Assembly: GCA_009377745.1 (NCBI GenBank)
Contig: WHTK01000001.1
Span: forward strand, 124,001-188,000
Direction: 5' to 3'
Source of the DNA: Dehalococcoidia bacterium
Lineage (GTDB): Bacteria > Chloroflexota > Dehalococcoidia > DSTF01 > WHTK01
Length of the DNA: 64,000 nucleotides
The notes under the pieces were generated by a model that saw only the letters and a program-made list of their open reading frames with translations, had not been told where the DNA came from and made no database searches. The position numbers and the translations under genes were made by a program. Positions 47,960 through 57,491 of this stretch are shown one piece after another. Numbering within the stretch: position 1 is the first letter of the stretch; the number at the start of each line of letters is the position of its first letter.

Positions 47960-48727
47960 ATGACCCGAACCCGTAGGCACCTTCTCGCCCTGCCCTTCGC
48001 GCTGGTTGTCTTGCTGCTCCTCGCCTGTAGCGGCGATGCTGAGGGCGAAAAGGTCACGCCGAACGCCGCCCCAACGATCACCCCGTCGGCCCCTCGCGCC
48101 ACATCAATCCCCGGCGCTAACCCCACGGCCGGCGCCGCCACTACCAGCCCTGGCGCTAACCCCACGGCCGGCGCCGCCACTACCAGCCCTGGCGCCTGCA
48201 CCGGCAGCGGCATCGCCGCCATCCCGCGCGATAACCAGCGCCGCTTCGATGCCGCACCCGAGCGCCTAATCGACCCGGCCAAGAGCTACGTTGTGACCAT
48301 GAACACCAGCAAGGGCGTCATCGTCCTGCAGCTGGACGCCCGCAACGCCCCCAACACCGTCAACAACTTCGTCTTTCTCAGCTGCCACGGCTTCTACGAT
48401 GGCCTGATCTTTCACCGCGTTGTTAAGACTCCCGAGCCCTTCGTCATCCAGGGCGGCGACCCGGCCGGCAACGGCACCGGCGGCCCAGGCTACACCTTCA
48501 ACAACGAGGTCAGCCCCAACCTCCTGCATGATGCCGCCGGCGTCATCTCCATGGCCCGCACGCCAATGCCCAACACCAACGGCAGCCAGTTCTTCATCAC
48601 CCTCGGGCCTACACCATCTCTCGATGGCCAGTACAACGCCTTCGGCCGCGTCGCCTCCGGCATGGACGCGGTCAACGCCATCGTCATAGGCGACACGATT
48701 AATAGCGTCAGCATTGAAGAGCGCTAG
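47960..48727 (+). CDS. Cyclophilin-type peptidyl-prolyl isomerase, lipoprotein
   Basis: A 255-residue exported proline isomerase. The start is ATG 47960 (TRTRRHLL), then a hydrophobic signal and lipobox LLLLACSG. A Thr/Pro/Ala linker contains two exact 13-residue repeats (GANPTAGAATTSP). The cyclophilin domain follows from about residue 115: [66 protein letters not shown] (split here as NGSQFFITL and LDGQYNAFGRV) and GMDAVNAI. The R and F/QGGD catalytic positions are kept. It probably folds exported proteins. Confidence 0.9.
   Translation: MTRTRRHLLALPFALVVLLLLACSGDAEGEKVTPNAAPTITPSAPRATSIPGANPTAGAATTSPGANPTAGAATTSPGACTGSGIAAIPRDNQRRFDAAPERLIDPAKSYVVTMNTSKGVIVLQLDARNAPNTVNNFVFLSCHGFYDGLIFHRVVKTPEPFVIQGGDPAGNGTGGPGYTFNNEVSPNLLHDAAGVISMARTPMPNTNGSQFFITLGPTPSLDGQYNAFGRVASGMDAVNAIVIGDTINSVSIEER
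48113..48190 (+). repeat. Two exact 39-bp tandem repeats in the cyclophilin linker
   Basis: Identical 39-base units at 48113-48151 and 48152-48190, in frame, coding for 13 residues each. Identity at the DNA level implies a recent duplication. Confidence 0.9.
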
Positions 48728-48802
48728 GCGCACCAACACCATGACTATGTCCTATGCTCTCCCCTAGACAGCAGGCAGTAACTCCCAAAGGAGCTTTCTT
48801 TC

Positions 48803-49318
<516 letters not shown>

Positions 49319-49366
49319 AGAGCGCCTGGGACACAAGGCATAGCGCATAGCCCCAGGACGCGGCTT

Positions 49367-49406
49367 ACGGGACAAGGCCCAGCTCTCCGGCTGGGCCTTG
49401 TCCCGT
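49367..49406 (+). terminator. Perfect 17-bp stem hairpin after the cyclophilin genes
   Basis: ACGGGACAAGGCCCAGC and its complement around a 6-base loop (TCTCCG), 48 bases past the stop. No T-run follows. It probably ends transcription or stabilises the 3' end. Confidence 0.65.
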
Positions 49407-49440
49407 ACTCACGCCGCTGGCTCTGGAAACCTTAAGGCTC

Positions 49441-49503
49441 GGGGCGCCTCCCAACCTGTCGTTGGGAGCCGTTGCCGGGAGGCAAGGCAACCTTTGACGC
49501 CCC
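49441..49503 (+). ncRNA. Candidate three-way-junction RNA element
   Basis: A closing helix GGGGCG (49441-49446) with CGCCCC (49498-49503) encloses two hairpins: CTCCCAAC-CTGTC-GTTGGGAG (49448-49468) and GTTGCC/GGCAAC (49471-49491). It lies in the 427-base gene-free stretch between the cyclophilin and VWA genes, of which the rest shows nothing clear except the promoter at 49734. No known family recognised. Confidence 0.35.
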
Positions 49504-49733
49504 TCCGCCAACCAACGGCCGGCCCTGATGACGAGCCGCCTGCATGGGTGGAGTGGCCTGCTCGAATCAGAAGCTGAGGGTTTCAACCCGCAGATCACCC
49601 GGACGCCTGCCGAGCCGCGCAATTCGTCCTGCTCCGGCTCTAAGTCCTATGCTTTAAGCAGTCCTTCACCCTTACCTGCGCGTAAAATGCCGCCTACTGC
49701 TCGAAAAATGCGGCGCATTACAGCCAAAATGTC

Positions 49734-49739
49734 TATAAT
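49734..49739 (+). promoter_or_regulatory. -10 box of a leaderless VWA-gene transcript
   Basis: Perfect TATAAT ending exactly 6 bases before the ATG at 49746, with no Shine-Dalgarno sequence. A textbook leaderless layout. Confidence 0.75.
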
Positions 49740-49745
49740 CCCCTC

Positions 49746-52700
49746 ATGCCTCTCAGCGAAGCAAAGCTACGAGACGTCCAGCAGCGCCTCGATCAGGTTT
49801 CTCCAGCCTTAAACGAAGCTTTCCAAGAATCTCTCACCCGCCTCCCGGCGGACCTCTCAGACGAGAAGCTCAACGCCTGGGTAGACGAGGGCATGGAGCT
49901 CGCCGACCCGGCCATCAAGTCCTGGGAGTGCGCCGCGGACTATTTCCGCATCTCACCGGACTTCCTGGCCAGCCTGGACGACAGCAGCTTCCGCGCCTGG
50001 GCCCGCTCCGGCCGCCGCCTGGCAGAGCTCTCGGGCAGCATCGCCAGCTCCTACTTCCGCGCCAGCCCGGAGGTCATGCCCCTCATCGCCGGCGCCCAGG
50101 TCCGCGAGTGGGCCTACGTCGGTGAGCGGCTTCACAAGTCAACCTGGAAGTCGATCGCCCTCGCCGGCGACTTCTTCTCGATCAGCCCCTTGCTCCTCGC
50201 GAACCTGACTATCCCCGACCTGGCGCGCTTCGGCCGCGTCCTCGAAGGCATCTCCGACCGCTCCGCCGACCTCGCCGCCGCCTGTCTCGACGCCTTCCCG
50301 GAGGTCGTCACCGCCCTCAACCAGGCCGAGCGGCTCGCCTTCCTCGATTTCGCTTCCGCCATCTCCGACGCCGCCTGGCCCGAGGCCAGCCTCTACTTCC
50401 AGCGCGGCCCGGAGCTCCTGCGGCCAATCCATGACGACCACCGCGCCGCCTTCCTCGAAGTCGCTGCCCGCGTGGCCCGCCGCCTCGGTCGCGAGGCCTA
50501 TAGCCTCTTCGCCGAGGGCGCCAACGCGCTCAAGAACGTCGATCTGCTCTACCACGGCCAGCTGATCAAGATGGCGGACCGCCTCATCGGCATATCGCCG
50601 GTCGCGGCCATGTCCTTCCTCAAGTCCTCGCCGGAGATCGCCGGCAAGCTCCGCGTCGAGGAGGTAGAGGCCTGGCACGAGGCGGGGCTCGAGATCCTGC
50701 GCGAGAGCATCGAGGGCGGCGAGGCCTACTTCCGCCTCGAGTCCGGCCGCGCCGAGCAGCTGCTCAACTTCCTCTCCGCCCGCGTAGACCTCTACAGCGT
50801 CAGCGAGTTGCTGCGGCTCTACGGCAAGGCTCTCACCGGCACCAACATCTCCGTCCAGCCCGTCTCCGCCCTCGAAGAGAAGGGCATCGGCTGGGTGCGT
50901 GAGGGCGGCGCCACCACCGAGGGCACCGCCATATTCCTGCCGGACTTCATCCACCTCTTCGATACCAAGGACGCCAACTTCGGCGTCATCAAGGTCTACG
51001 CCACCCACCAGACCGCGCACCTCGAGTTCGGCAGCTTCGGCTTCAGCTTCGCCCGTCGCGGCGGCGTCATGCGCCGCCGCCGTCACCTTGTCGAACGCGA
51101 GCGCCGCGCCGAAGGCCTGGTCACCAAGCGCCGCTGGGTTACCGACATGGAGCGCTTCTTCGACCTCTTCCCCGAGCGTCAGATGGGCTCCGACATCTTC
51201 ACCCTGGTGGAAGACCTCCGCATCGATAGTCAGGTCAGGTCCGAGTACGGCGGTATTCGCGCCGCCAGCCGGCGCGTCCAGGAATCAGAGCTGGAAAAGC
51301 GCCCCGAAGTCCGTAGCCTGCCCCTGCGGGAAGGCCTGATCGAGAACCTCGTCCGCGTCAGCCTCGATGGCAGCAAGCTCGAATGGCCGCGCGCCCTGCA
51401 GCACCTCCTCGGCCGCGCCATCGCCACCCTCAACCGCGCCCGGGCCGAGGAAGCCACCGTCGAGGACGCCGCCGAGGTCACCCTCGCCCTCTACGACATC
51501 GCCGCCCTCGTACCCAACCTGCCTCCGGAAGCCCTGCAGGACCTCGACTGGGACTCCCTCAGCGAAGAGGACCTGGAAAAGCTGGCCCAGGAGTGGGAAG
51601 ACTACCTTGAAGGCCTCGAAGATCTGCCGGACGACGAAGAGGAGATGGACTACAACAGCCCCGGCGACGTTGATTTCCGCGGCGACTTCAAGCCGGAGAT
51701 GGTCCAGCTCCTCGAACGCATGCGCAACGACGAGAAGAAGGACGAGGACGACGCCGAGAAGGCCGAGCTGACACCAGAGCAGATCAAAGAGCTGCTCGAA
51801 AAGAGCGTCGAGGTCGACATGGAGGACGAGGAATCGATGAGCGACTTCATCGAAAACCTCGAAAAGGAAGCCGGCCAGAGCCTCCAGTACGAAGACCCGC
51901 CCGAGGACCAGGAAGTCCAGACCATGCCGCCAACCGAGACCAGCCAGGCCGTCGAAGTGAAGACCTTCTTCTACGACGAGTGGGACTTCCGAGCGGGCGA
52001 TTACCGCCCCCGCTGGTGCGCCGTCCGCGAGCGCCACATCGAAGAGGGTACGGAAGAGTACTACGAAAAGGTCATGCGCGAGAACGCCGCCCTTGTTAAC
52101 GAGACCCAGCGCCAGTTCGAGCTGCTCAAGCCCGAGACCTTCCGCAAGATCAAGAAGCTAGAAGACGGCGAAGATCTCGACCTCGACGCGGTTATCGACT
52201 TCATCGTCCAGAAAAAGGCCGGCCACGGCGATAACCCCAAGGTTTACTGGCGCCGCAACAAAGTCGAGCGCGACGTCGCCGTCGCCTTCCTGCTCGATAT
52301 GTCCGCCTCCACCGACGAGGAGATCGACAAGCACCGCCGCCGCGAGGGCGCCCAGGACAACAACGACCCCCGGCGCTACGCCTCCGTGCTCTCCCAGGGG
52401 CGCTCGCCCCTTGTGGAGCCGCCAAAGCGCATCATCGACCTCGAACGCGAGAGCATCGTCCTGCTCACTCGCGCCCTCGAGGCCATCGGCGACCGCTACG
52501 GCATCTTCGGCTTCTCCGGCTACGGCCGCGAAAACATCGAATACTACGTCATCAAGGACCTCGAAGAGGCCTTCAGCGACACGATCCGCCGCCGCATCGA
52601 CAAGGTCACGCCCATCCGCTCCACCCGCATGGGCCCGGCCATCCGGCATACCACCACCAAGCTAATGAAGAGCGAGGCCAAAGCGCGCATCCTCTTCATG

Positions 52701-52952
52701 GTCTCCGACGGCCGTCCTCAGGACCACGGCTACGGCCGCGACCGCACTGAGAAGGAATATGCCATCCACGACACCCACAAGGCCTTCCAGGAGGCCAAGC
52801 ACAAGGGCATCATCCCCTTCGCCCTCACTGTCGATAAGGAAGGCCACGACTATCTCGGCCAGATGTGCGGCGACATGGCCTACGAAGTCCTCGACAACAT
52901 CGAGCTCCTACCGGCCCGCCTCCCTTCCCTCTACCGCCGCCTCACCGAATAG
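49746..52952 (+). CDS. NorD/CbbO-type VWA protein with N-terminal helical repeats
   Basis: A 1068-residue protein. Residues about 30-335 consist of eight helical repeats of about 37 residues; equivalent aromatic positions fall at 66, 103, 143, 180, 217, 254, 291 and 328 (DYFRISP, SYFRASP, DFFSISP, LYFQRGP and so on). The middle resembles NorD/CbbO (GWVREGGATTEGTAIFLPDF, DLFPERQMGSDIFTLVEDLR) followed by an acidic linker. The VWA domain starts near residue 840 with a complete MIDAS FLLDMSASTDEE, ITPIRSTRMGP-like VTPIRSTRMGPAIRH and LFMVSDGRPQDHGYG. It is the expected partner of the MoxR/NorQ ATPase at 46864. Cytoplasmic; target enzyme unknown, as no nor, cbb or cox genes are nearby. Confidence 0.88.
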   Translation: MPLSEAKLRDVQQRLDQVSPALNEAFQESLTRLPADLSDEKLNAWVDEGMELADPAIKSWECAADYFRISPDFLASLDDSSFRAWARSGRRLAELSGSIASSYFRASPEVMPLIAGAQVREWAYVGERLHKSTWKSIALAGDFFSISPLLLANLTIPDLARFGRVLEGISDRSADLAAACLDAFPEVVTALNQAERLAFLDFASAISDAAWPEASLYFQRGPELLRPIHDDHRAAFLEVAARVARRLGREAYSLFAEGANALKNVDLLYHGQLIKMADRLIGISPVAAMSFLKSSPEIAGKLRVEEVEAWHEAGLEILRESIEGGEAYFRLESGRAEQLLNFLSARVDLYSVSELLRLYGKALTGTNISVQPVSALEEKGIGWVREGGATTEGTAIFLPDFIHLFDTKDANFGVIKVYATHQTAHLEFGSFGFSFARRGGVMRRRRHLVERERRAEGLVTKRRWVTDMERFFDLFPERQMGSDIFTLVEDLRIDSQVRSEYGGIRAASRRVQESELEKRPEVRSLPLREGLIENLVRVSLDGSKLEWPRALQHLLGRAIATLNRARAEEATVEDAAEVTLALYDIAALVPNLPPEALQDLDWDSLSEEDLEKLAQEWEDYLEGLEDLPDDEEEMDYNSPGDVDFRGDFKPEMVQLLERMRNDEKKDEDDAEKAELTPEQIKELLEKSVEVDMEDEESMSDFIENLEKEAGQSLQYEDPPEDQEVQTMPPTETSQAVEVKTFFYDEWDFRAGDYRPRWCAVRERHIEEGTEEYYEKVMRENAALVNETQRQFELLKPETFRKIKKLEDGEDLDLDAVIDFIVQKKAGHGDNPKVYWRRNKVERDVAVAFLLDMSASTDEEIDKHRRREGAQDNNDPRRYASVLSQGRSPLVEPPKRIIDLERESIVLLTRALEAIGDRYGIFGFSGYGRENIEYYVIKDLEEAFSDTIRRRIDKVTPIRSTRMGPAIRHTTTKLMKSEAKARILFMVSDGRPQDHGYGRDRTEKEYAIHDTHKAFQEAKHKGIIPFALTVDKEGHDYLGQMCGDMAYEVLDNIELLPARLPSLYRRLTE

Positions 52953-53231
52953 CCGGCCAGCTTTCGCTGGACCTGCCCGGCTTCGCTCCCCCTTGGGAAA
53001 TCCGGCGGTTGATGCGGCACGTCACTCTGAGCGTCCCAGAGCAAAGAACCGACTCCCATATTGTCATTGCGAGCCATCGGTCACAGCCTAGGTGCTCCCT
53101 GAGCCGGGTCGAAGGGACGTGGCAACCGTTGACACCACCGTATGCGTTCAGCCGTCCTAATGGCATCCTGAGCTTGTCGAAGGGACGGTCGCTCGTCCGT
53201 ATAGCTCCGGCCCCGGATTGCCCCGGCCGCC
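52953..53231. repeat. Intergenic stretch with small dispersed repeats
   Basis: No gene in 279 bases. It holds a TTGTCATTGCGAGCC fragment near 53059 and two members of the CTGAGC/GTCGAAGGG family (53098-53117 and 53166-53186), about 68 bases apart. Confidence 0.55.
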
Positions 53232-54312
53232 CTACGCCACCCCGTTGTAAGTCGCGTACAGGATCACGAATATCTCCTGTAGTGCCAGCAGCGGCAGCAA
53301 CCCGTAGAACATCAGTCGCGGGCTCTTCCCGTTCAGGTACCGCCCCCACGCCAGGAACAAAGGCCACGCGACCACCAGGTAGCGCATGAATGCCATGAAG
53401 CTGCCCGCCAGTGGAGTCAGCCCCATCAGCAATACGAAAGCGAAGAGCGGCCGGTCCAGCTTCCGGTAAGCCAGCAGCAACGACGCCACGAACGCGATGA
53501 AAAAAACCCGGTCCAGCAGTGATCCCGTGGTGTCGTGGAACGCCAGCTTCACCGTCAGAAAGTCGTCCACAAAGCGCCTTGGGTCTGTCAAGTTGTCGAG
53601 GCCGCGCGGCACGGGGAACAGCGCCTGCGCGTGTACCATCGCCAGCGCATCACCCGTCGCCACCTGCATATACACCACGTACGCTGCCAGCCCCAGGACC
53701 GGCGACAGGACGTAGAGCATTCGCGGCTGCACCAACCCTCGCAGCCGTTGCCTCAACCTCTCGCCCCGCGTCTCCGCCATCGCGTCGGCTGCCAGATATA
53801 AGCCAAACGGAACGATCACCGCAAAGCCCACCAGCCGGGACAGCGGCAGCAGGAACGCCGCTATAGCTGCCAACGCCAGGGTTGCGCGTGTAGAGTCCCC
53901 AGAAGAACAGCACCGAGAGCAGCAGGAACACCGCCTCGCTGTAAATCAGGTTCAGGAAGAACGTCGTCGGCAAGGCCAACAGGGCCAGCAGCGTCTTCAG
54001 CGCCGGTCCCTCACCGTAACGGCGCTTGCAATAGACGTAGAGCAGATACAGCGCTACCGCAGAGGCCAGGTTCGACACGAGCAGCGCCGCCAGGATCCGG
54101 TCCGGCACGGCCACGTGCGCGGCCTTGATCAGCAACGGGTAGAGCGGCGCAAACGCGTTCGACATTTGCTCCGGCTGGTAGCCCTGATCCGAGAGGTGTA
54201 GGTAGTGACTCGCGTCCCAGGGCGTGAACCGCTCAGCCAAATCACTCTGTACCGGATAGTTGAAGTTCTCCTGCTGCTGCGGCTCGTTCAGCGGGAAGAA
54301 CAGAAACGCCAC
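53232..54312 (-). pseudogene. PIG-V-like mannosyltransferase with a frameshift
   Basis: A membrane glycosyltransferase-like gene paralogous to its neighbour at 54492 but out of frame near 53880. The first part reads FTPWDASHYLHLSDQGYQPE and SNAFAPLYPLLIKAAHV up to WGLYTRN; one extra C in a CCC run shifts the frame, after which LALAAIAAFLLPLSRLVGFA continues to the end. The paralog reads RRNLWLMAACAFLLPLVRLV at the same place. The 5' end is also odd: the homologous first helix starts before GTG 54312 (LPFILGSKLATLALVLVAF) but has no standard start codon back to an in-frame stop. Either decayed, or affected by sequencing error. Confidence 0.78.
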
Positions 54313-54491
54313 CAGGACCAGCGCCAGCGTCGCCAGCTTGCTGCCGAGAATAAACGGCAGCGCCGCCGACCCCTCCAGCCGGCCTATACGGTCGAAGGCG
54401 GCTCGTAGTAGGCTCTGGCGACTCGCAGTGTCAACCGTGTCGCGCGGCCAGGGCCTGGCCCGGTGATGTCAGCTTCTGGCTCACGGCCGCC

Positions 54492-55772
54492 TCAGGCTAC
54501 CCAGAGCCGTGAGGCCTGCAGCACCACGAAGATGCCCTGTACCATGATCAGCGGCATCAGGCCAAAGACGAAGCGTCCCGGTCTCACCTTCTCCAAATAG
54601 CTGGCCCAGGCCAGAAACAACGGGAACGCCACCAGCAGGTAACGCATGTAGGACTGAAAGCTGCCCGCCATCGGCGTCAGCCCCATGACCAGGTAGAACG
54701 CGAACATCGGCCGGTCAACTCGCCGGTAGACGAGCGGCGCCGACGCCAGGAAGACGGTAAAGAAGATCCGGTCCAGCACGGAGTTCGAGAGGCCGTAAAG
54801 CGCGAGGTCGGACCGGAAGAGGTCCTTCAGTATCGACATCGGCTGCAGCAGGCCGTCGAAGCCGCGCATCGCCGTCTCGTAGTAGGCCTGCGCGTGCATC
54901 ATCGCCAGCGGGTCGCCCGTCTCGATGGCCATAAAGGCGCAGAGCGTTGCAACGCCCGCCACCGGCGCCAGCAGAGTTACGGCCTCCGGTCCCAGAGCCT
55001 TGCCCAGCCGGTGGCTCAGCGGACCCCGGGTCGATCTCAGCCTCAGCCACGCTGCTTCCGCCGCGTACACCACCATTGGGATCGCAATCGCGAATCCCAC
55101 CAGGCGCACTAAGGGCAACAGGAAAGCGCAGGCGGCCATCAGCCAGAGGTTGCGCCGATACATCGCCACAAAGAAGAGGACTGATAGCAGCAAAAACACG
55201 CCCTCGCTGTAGATCAGGTTGAGGTAGAACGCCGTCGGGAAGACGAGCATGAGCTGCAGCGCTTTCTGCGCCACCTCACGCCCGAAGCGCTGCCGCGCCA
55301 AGCGATAGAAGAGCAGCAGCGCCGCGGTCGAGGTCAGATTGGCTATCAGCAGGCCGGCGATGATGCTGTGCAGCCCCATCGCGCTGAGGGCGCGGATCAT
55401 CAGCGGATACAGCGGCGGAAACGCATTCGACATCTGCTCCGGCATGTAGCCAATGTCTGCCAGGTAGAGGTAGTGCCCCGCGTCCCACGTGGTCACCCGC
55501 GTTGTGAAATCGATCTCGCCGGTTGGGTAGTGGAAGCCCAGCGTGTGCCATTCGGCGTTGAACGGGAAGTAGAAATAGGCCAGGGCGATGAAGGTCAGCG
55601 TAAACAGCTTCGCCGCCAGGATCAGCGGCAGCGCATCGATGATGTCGGCCCTGAGGCCCAGCCGCGGGCGAGGACGGGCGCGACCATCCGGCGCCATGGC
55701 CAGATTGGCGCTCGATGGCAATGCCCGTGCCGATACGGGATCTCCGATCACACCTGCCATGCGCTCTTGCAC
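54492..55772 (-). CDS. PIG-V/Gpi18-like mannosyltransferase family membrane protein
   Basis: A 426-residue polytopic membrane protein. The conserved first loop TTWDAGHYLYLADIGYMPEQ and SNAFPPLYPLMIRAL match the bacterial PIG-V-like family, whose eukaryotic relatives add mannose to GPI anchors. About ten helices follow (FPTAFYLNLIYSEGVFLLLS, AACAFLLPLVRLVGFAIAI, PMAGSFQSYMRYLLVAFPLF). The first 45 residues are a Pro/Arg-rich tail. It probably uses a polyprenyl-phosphate mannose donor for surface glycans. The tandem paralog downstream is frameshifted. Confidence 0.85.
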   Translation of the reverse strand: MQERMAGVIGDPVSARALPSSANLAMAPDGRARPRPRLGLRADIIDALPLILAAKLFTLTFIALAYFYFPFNAEWHTLGFHYPTGEIDFTTRVTTWDAGHYLYLADIGYMPEQMSNAFPPLYPLMIRALSAMGLHSIIAGLLIANLTSTAALLLFYRLARQRFGREVAQKALQLMLVFPTAFYLNLIYSEGVFLLLSVLFFVAMYRRNLWLMAACAFLLPLVRLVGFAIAIPMVVYAAEAAWLRLRSTRGPLSHRLGKALGPEAVTLLAPVAGVATLCAFMAIETGDPLAMMHAQAYYETAMRGFDGLLQPMSILKDLFRSDLALYGLSNSVLDRIFFTVFLASAPLVYRRVDRPMFAFYLVMGLTPMAGSFQSYMRYLLVAFPLFLAWASYLEKVRPGRFVFGLMPLIMVQGIFVVLQASRLWVA

Positions 55773-55837
55773 TACATGAAAGTATCGGCATCCAGGCCTC
55801 CGGCCCGAGACGCACGTTAGAAAAAGGACGTTGGTGA

Positions 55838-56824
55838 CTAGATGTACAGATTCAGCAGCAACCCCAGGGCCAGTAGCAGTCCGAACTGCAAGTGCAGCAT
55901 TGCTGTCCCCCTCACCAGCGGGTTCAGCGCCGCCGACTCGCGCTCATTCAGCAGCCGGAAGCTGGCGATCGCCGCCGGCATCCCAGCCAGAGCCAGCAGC
56001 GCGCTCACTGGGACCGCCTCGATTGCTGCCGTTATCGCCACAACGCCGAACGCCGCCAGCGTCAGCGCGTAAAGTACCCGGTCCGCGGCCGGCCGCCCCA
56101 CGATCCCAGCGATTGTCACCTTGCCCCGGGCCCGGTCGTTCTCGATGTCGCGCAGGTTGTTGGCGTGAAGGATGTTCGCGACCAGCAGCCCCACCGGCAG
56201 CGAGGCGTAGAAAGACTCCCAGGTCAGCCTTTCGACCTGCACGTAGGCCGAAGCCATGACCATCAGCACACCCATGAAGGCGAAGACCATGACCTCCCCC
56301 AGCCCGCGCCGCCCGTAGGCTATCGGCGAGGCCGCGTAGAAGTAGCCCGCCAGCACGCTGGCGAAGCCCGCCGCCAGCACCGGCCAGCCCGTGGCGGCCA
56401 CGATCGCCAGGCCGCAGGCTGCACCAGCCAGAAAGCAGGCAATCGCCGCCCAATGCACCGCCTTAGCTGAGATCAGGCCGCCTCGGATCACGCCGCCCAG
56501 GGTCGCGCGCGGCTGCACTCCGTCCGTAAAGTCGAAGAAGTCTGTCGCCAGGTTCGTGCCCGCGTGGATCAGCATCGATCCCGCCAGCGCCAGCACGAAG
56601 AGCAGCGGCCGGAACGCCTCGTCAGATGCCGATGCCGTCCCCACCAGCACCGGCACAATCGATGCCGGGAAGGAGAAAGGCCGTATCGCCAGCCACCACG
56701 CCCGCCGCTTTGAGATCGCCGGCGCTCCAGCGCCTGGCTGCACACTGAAGGCGCCGGGCGCTGTCCCTTCTTCTCCTATGAGAGGGTGGGGGTGAGGTGG
56801 TTGCCCACCAGCACCCTCGTTCAA
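55838..56824 (-). CDS. menA: 1,4-dihydroxy-2-naphthoate polyprenyltransferase (MenA/UbiA family)
   Basis: Membrane prenyltransferase that attaches the isoprenoid tail in menaquinone synthesis. It has the first Asp motif NLATDFFDFTDGVQPRATLG, the second LHANNLRDIENDRARGKVTI, and MenA-like SFPASIVPVLVGTASA. About eight helices. The listed start is TTG 56824, overlapping the tetR stop (TTGA); the first 27 residues are low-complexity, so GTG 56743 is an alternative. Substrate choice over other UbiA quinone enzymes rests on similarity and on the presence of ubiE. Confidence 0.86.
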   Translation of the reverse strand: MNEGAGGQPPHPHPLIGEEGTAPGAFSVQPGAGAPAISKRRAWWLAIRPFSFPASIVPVLVGTASASDEAFRPLLFVLALAGSMLIHAGTNLATDFFDFTDGVQPRATLGGVIRGGLISAKAVHWAAIACFLAGAACGLAIVAATGWPVLAAGFASVLAGYFYAASPIAYGRRGLGEVMVFAFMGVLMVMASAYVQVERLTWESFYASLPVGLLVANILHANNLRDIENDRARGKVTIAGIVGRPAADRVLYALTLAAFGVVAITAAIEAVPVSALLALAGMPAAIASFRLLNERESAALNPLVRGTAMLHLQFGLLLALGLLLNLYI

Positions 56825-57486
56825 TGCCCTGCCCTGTCGCCAGCTTGCCCGTTTGCCAGTCTGCCACGGGGCGGGGCGGCGGCCGGAGCCTCTATCCCCA
56901 CGCTGCGCATCAGCAGCGGCCGCAGCGCCGTGTAGGCGTCCTCCAGCCGCGCCGGCGTCCCCTTGATCAGCCAGTGCAGGATCACCTCGTTCAGGGCCCC
57001 AAACCAGGCCCGGCTGGCAATGTCCGTATCGACGTCGTGGATCACGCCCTCGGCCAGCGCCGTATCCAGATGCAGCTTGATCACGGCAATGAAGTCCGAG
57101 TGAATCTGCAACAACCGCTCCTGGAACTCGCCGCCCGCTCCCAGCGCTTCGATCATGAACAGCCGCGCCAGCGCCCGGTGGTCCGCGAAGGCGTCCAGCA
57201 CCGTCAGCAACGCCGCGTCCGCTTTCGCGACCGGCCGCGTCTCGCGCTCGATCGCGGCCTCGACCCGCTCCAGCAGCCTTTTCGCCGAGACGTCCAGCAA
57301 TGCCCGGAAGATCATCTGCTTCGCCGGAAAGTGGAAGTAAACGCCGCCCTTCGACGTCTCCGCCTCCTCGGCGATCTCATCGACGCTGGCTTCGCGGTAA
57401 CCGCGACGGCTGAAAACCGCCAGCGCCGCATCCAAAATGCGTCGCTGCCGGTCGAGGGCGCGTGGCTGGCTAGGCTGCTCAGTCAT
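56821..57486 (-). CDS. TetR/AcrR family transcriptional regulator
   Basis: A 221-residue repressor-type regulator. The N-terminal helix-turn-helix is clear: RRILDAALAVFSRRGYREAS, VDEIAEEAETSKGGVYFHFP and AKQMIFRALLD. The C-terminal ligand domain is helical. I start at ATG 57486; an upstream extension to 57543 crosses the operator palindrome. The last residues (RLANGQAGDRAGH) are coded by an 8-bp-period repeat. The gene overlaps menA by a TTGA junction, so it probably controls an operon with menA and itself; the ligand is unknown. Confidence 0.9.
   Translation of the reverse strand: MTEQPSQPRALDRQRRILDAALAVFSRRGYREASVDEIAEEAETSKGGVYFHFPAKQMIFRALLDVSAKRLLERVEAAIERETRPVAKADAALLTVLDAFADHRALARLFMIEALGAGGEFQERLLQIHSDFIAVIKLHLDTALAEGVIHDVDTDIASRAWFGALNEVILHWLIKGTPARLEDAYTALRPLLMRSVGIEAPAAAPPRGRLANGQAGDRAGH
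56830..56866. repeat. Five-unit 8-bp-period repeat at the end of tetR
   Basis: TGCC/CGCC cores at 56830, 56838, 56846, 56854 and 56862, exact period 8; the complement is the GGCAAAC type. It codes for the C-terminal tail of the TetR protein. Confidence 0.7.
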
Positions 57487-57491
57487 CTCAA

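Noticed and set aside
49567-49600. tRNA T-arm-like GGGTTTCAACCC
   Set aside because: No acceptor stem, D-arm or anticodon arm can be built around it.
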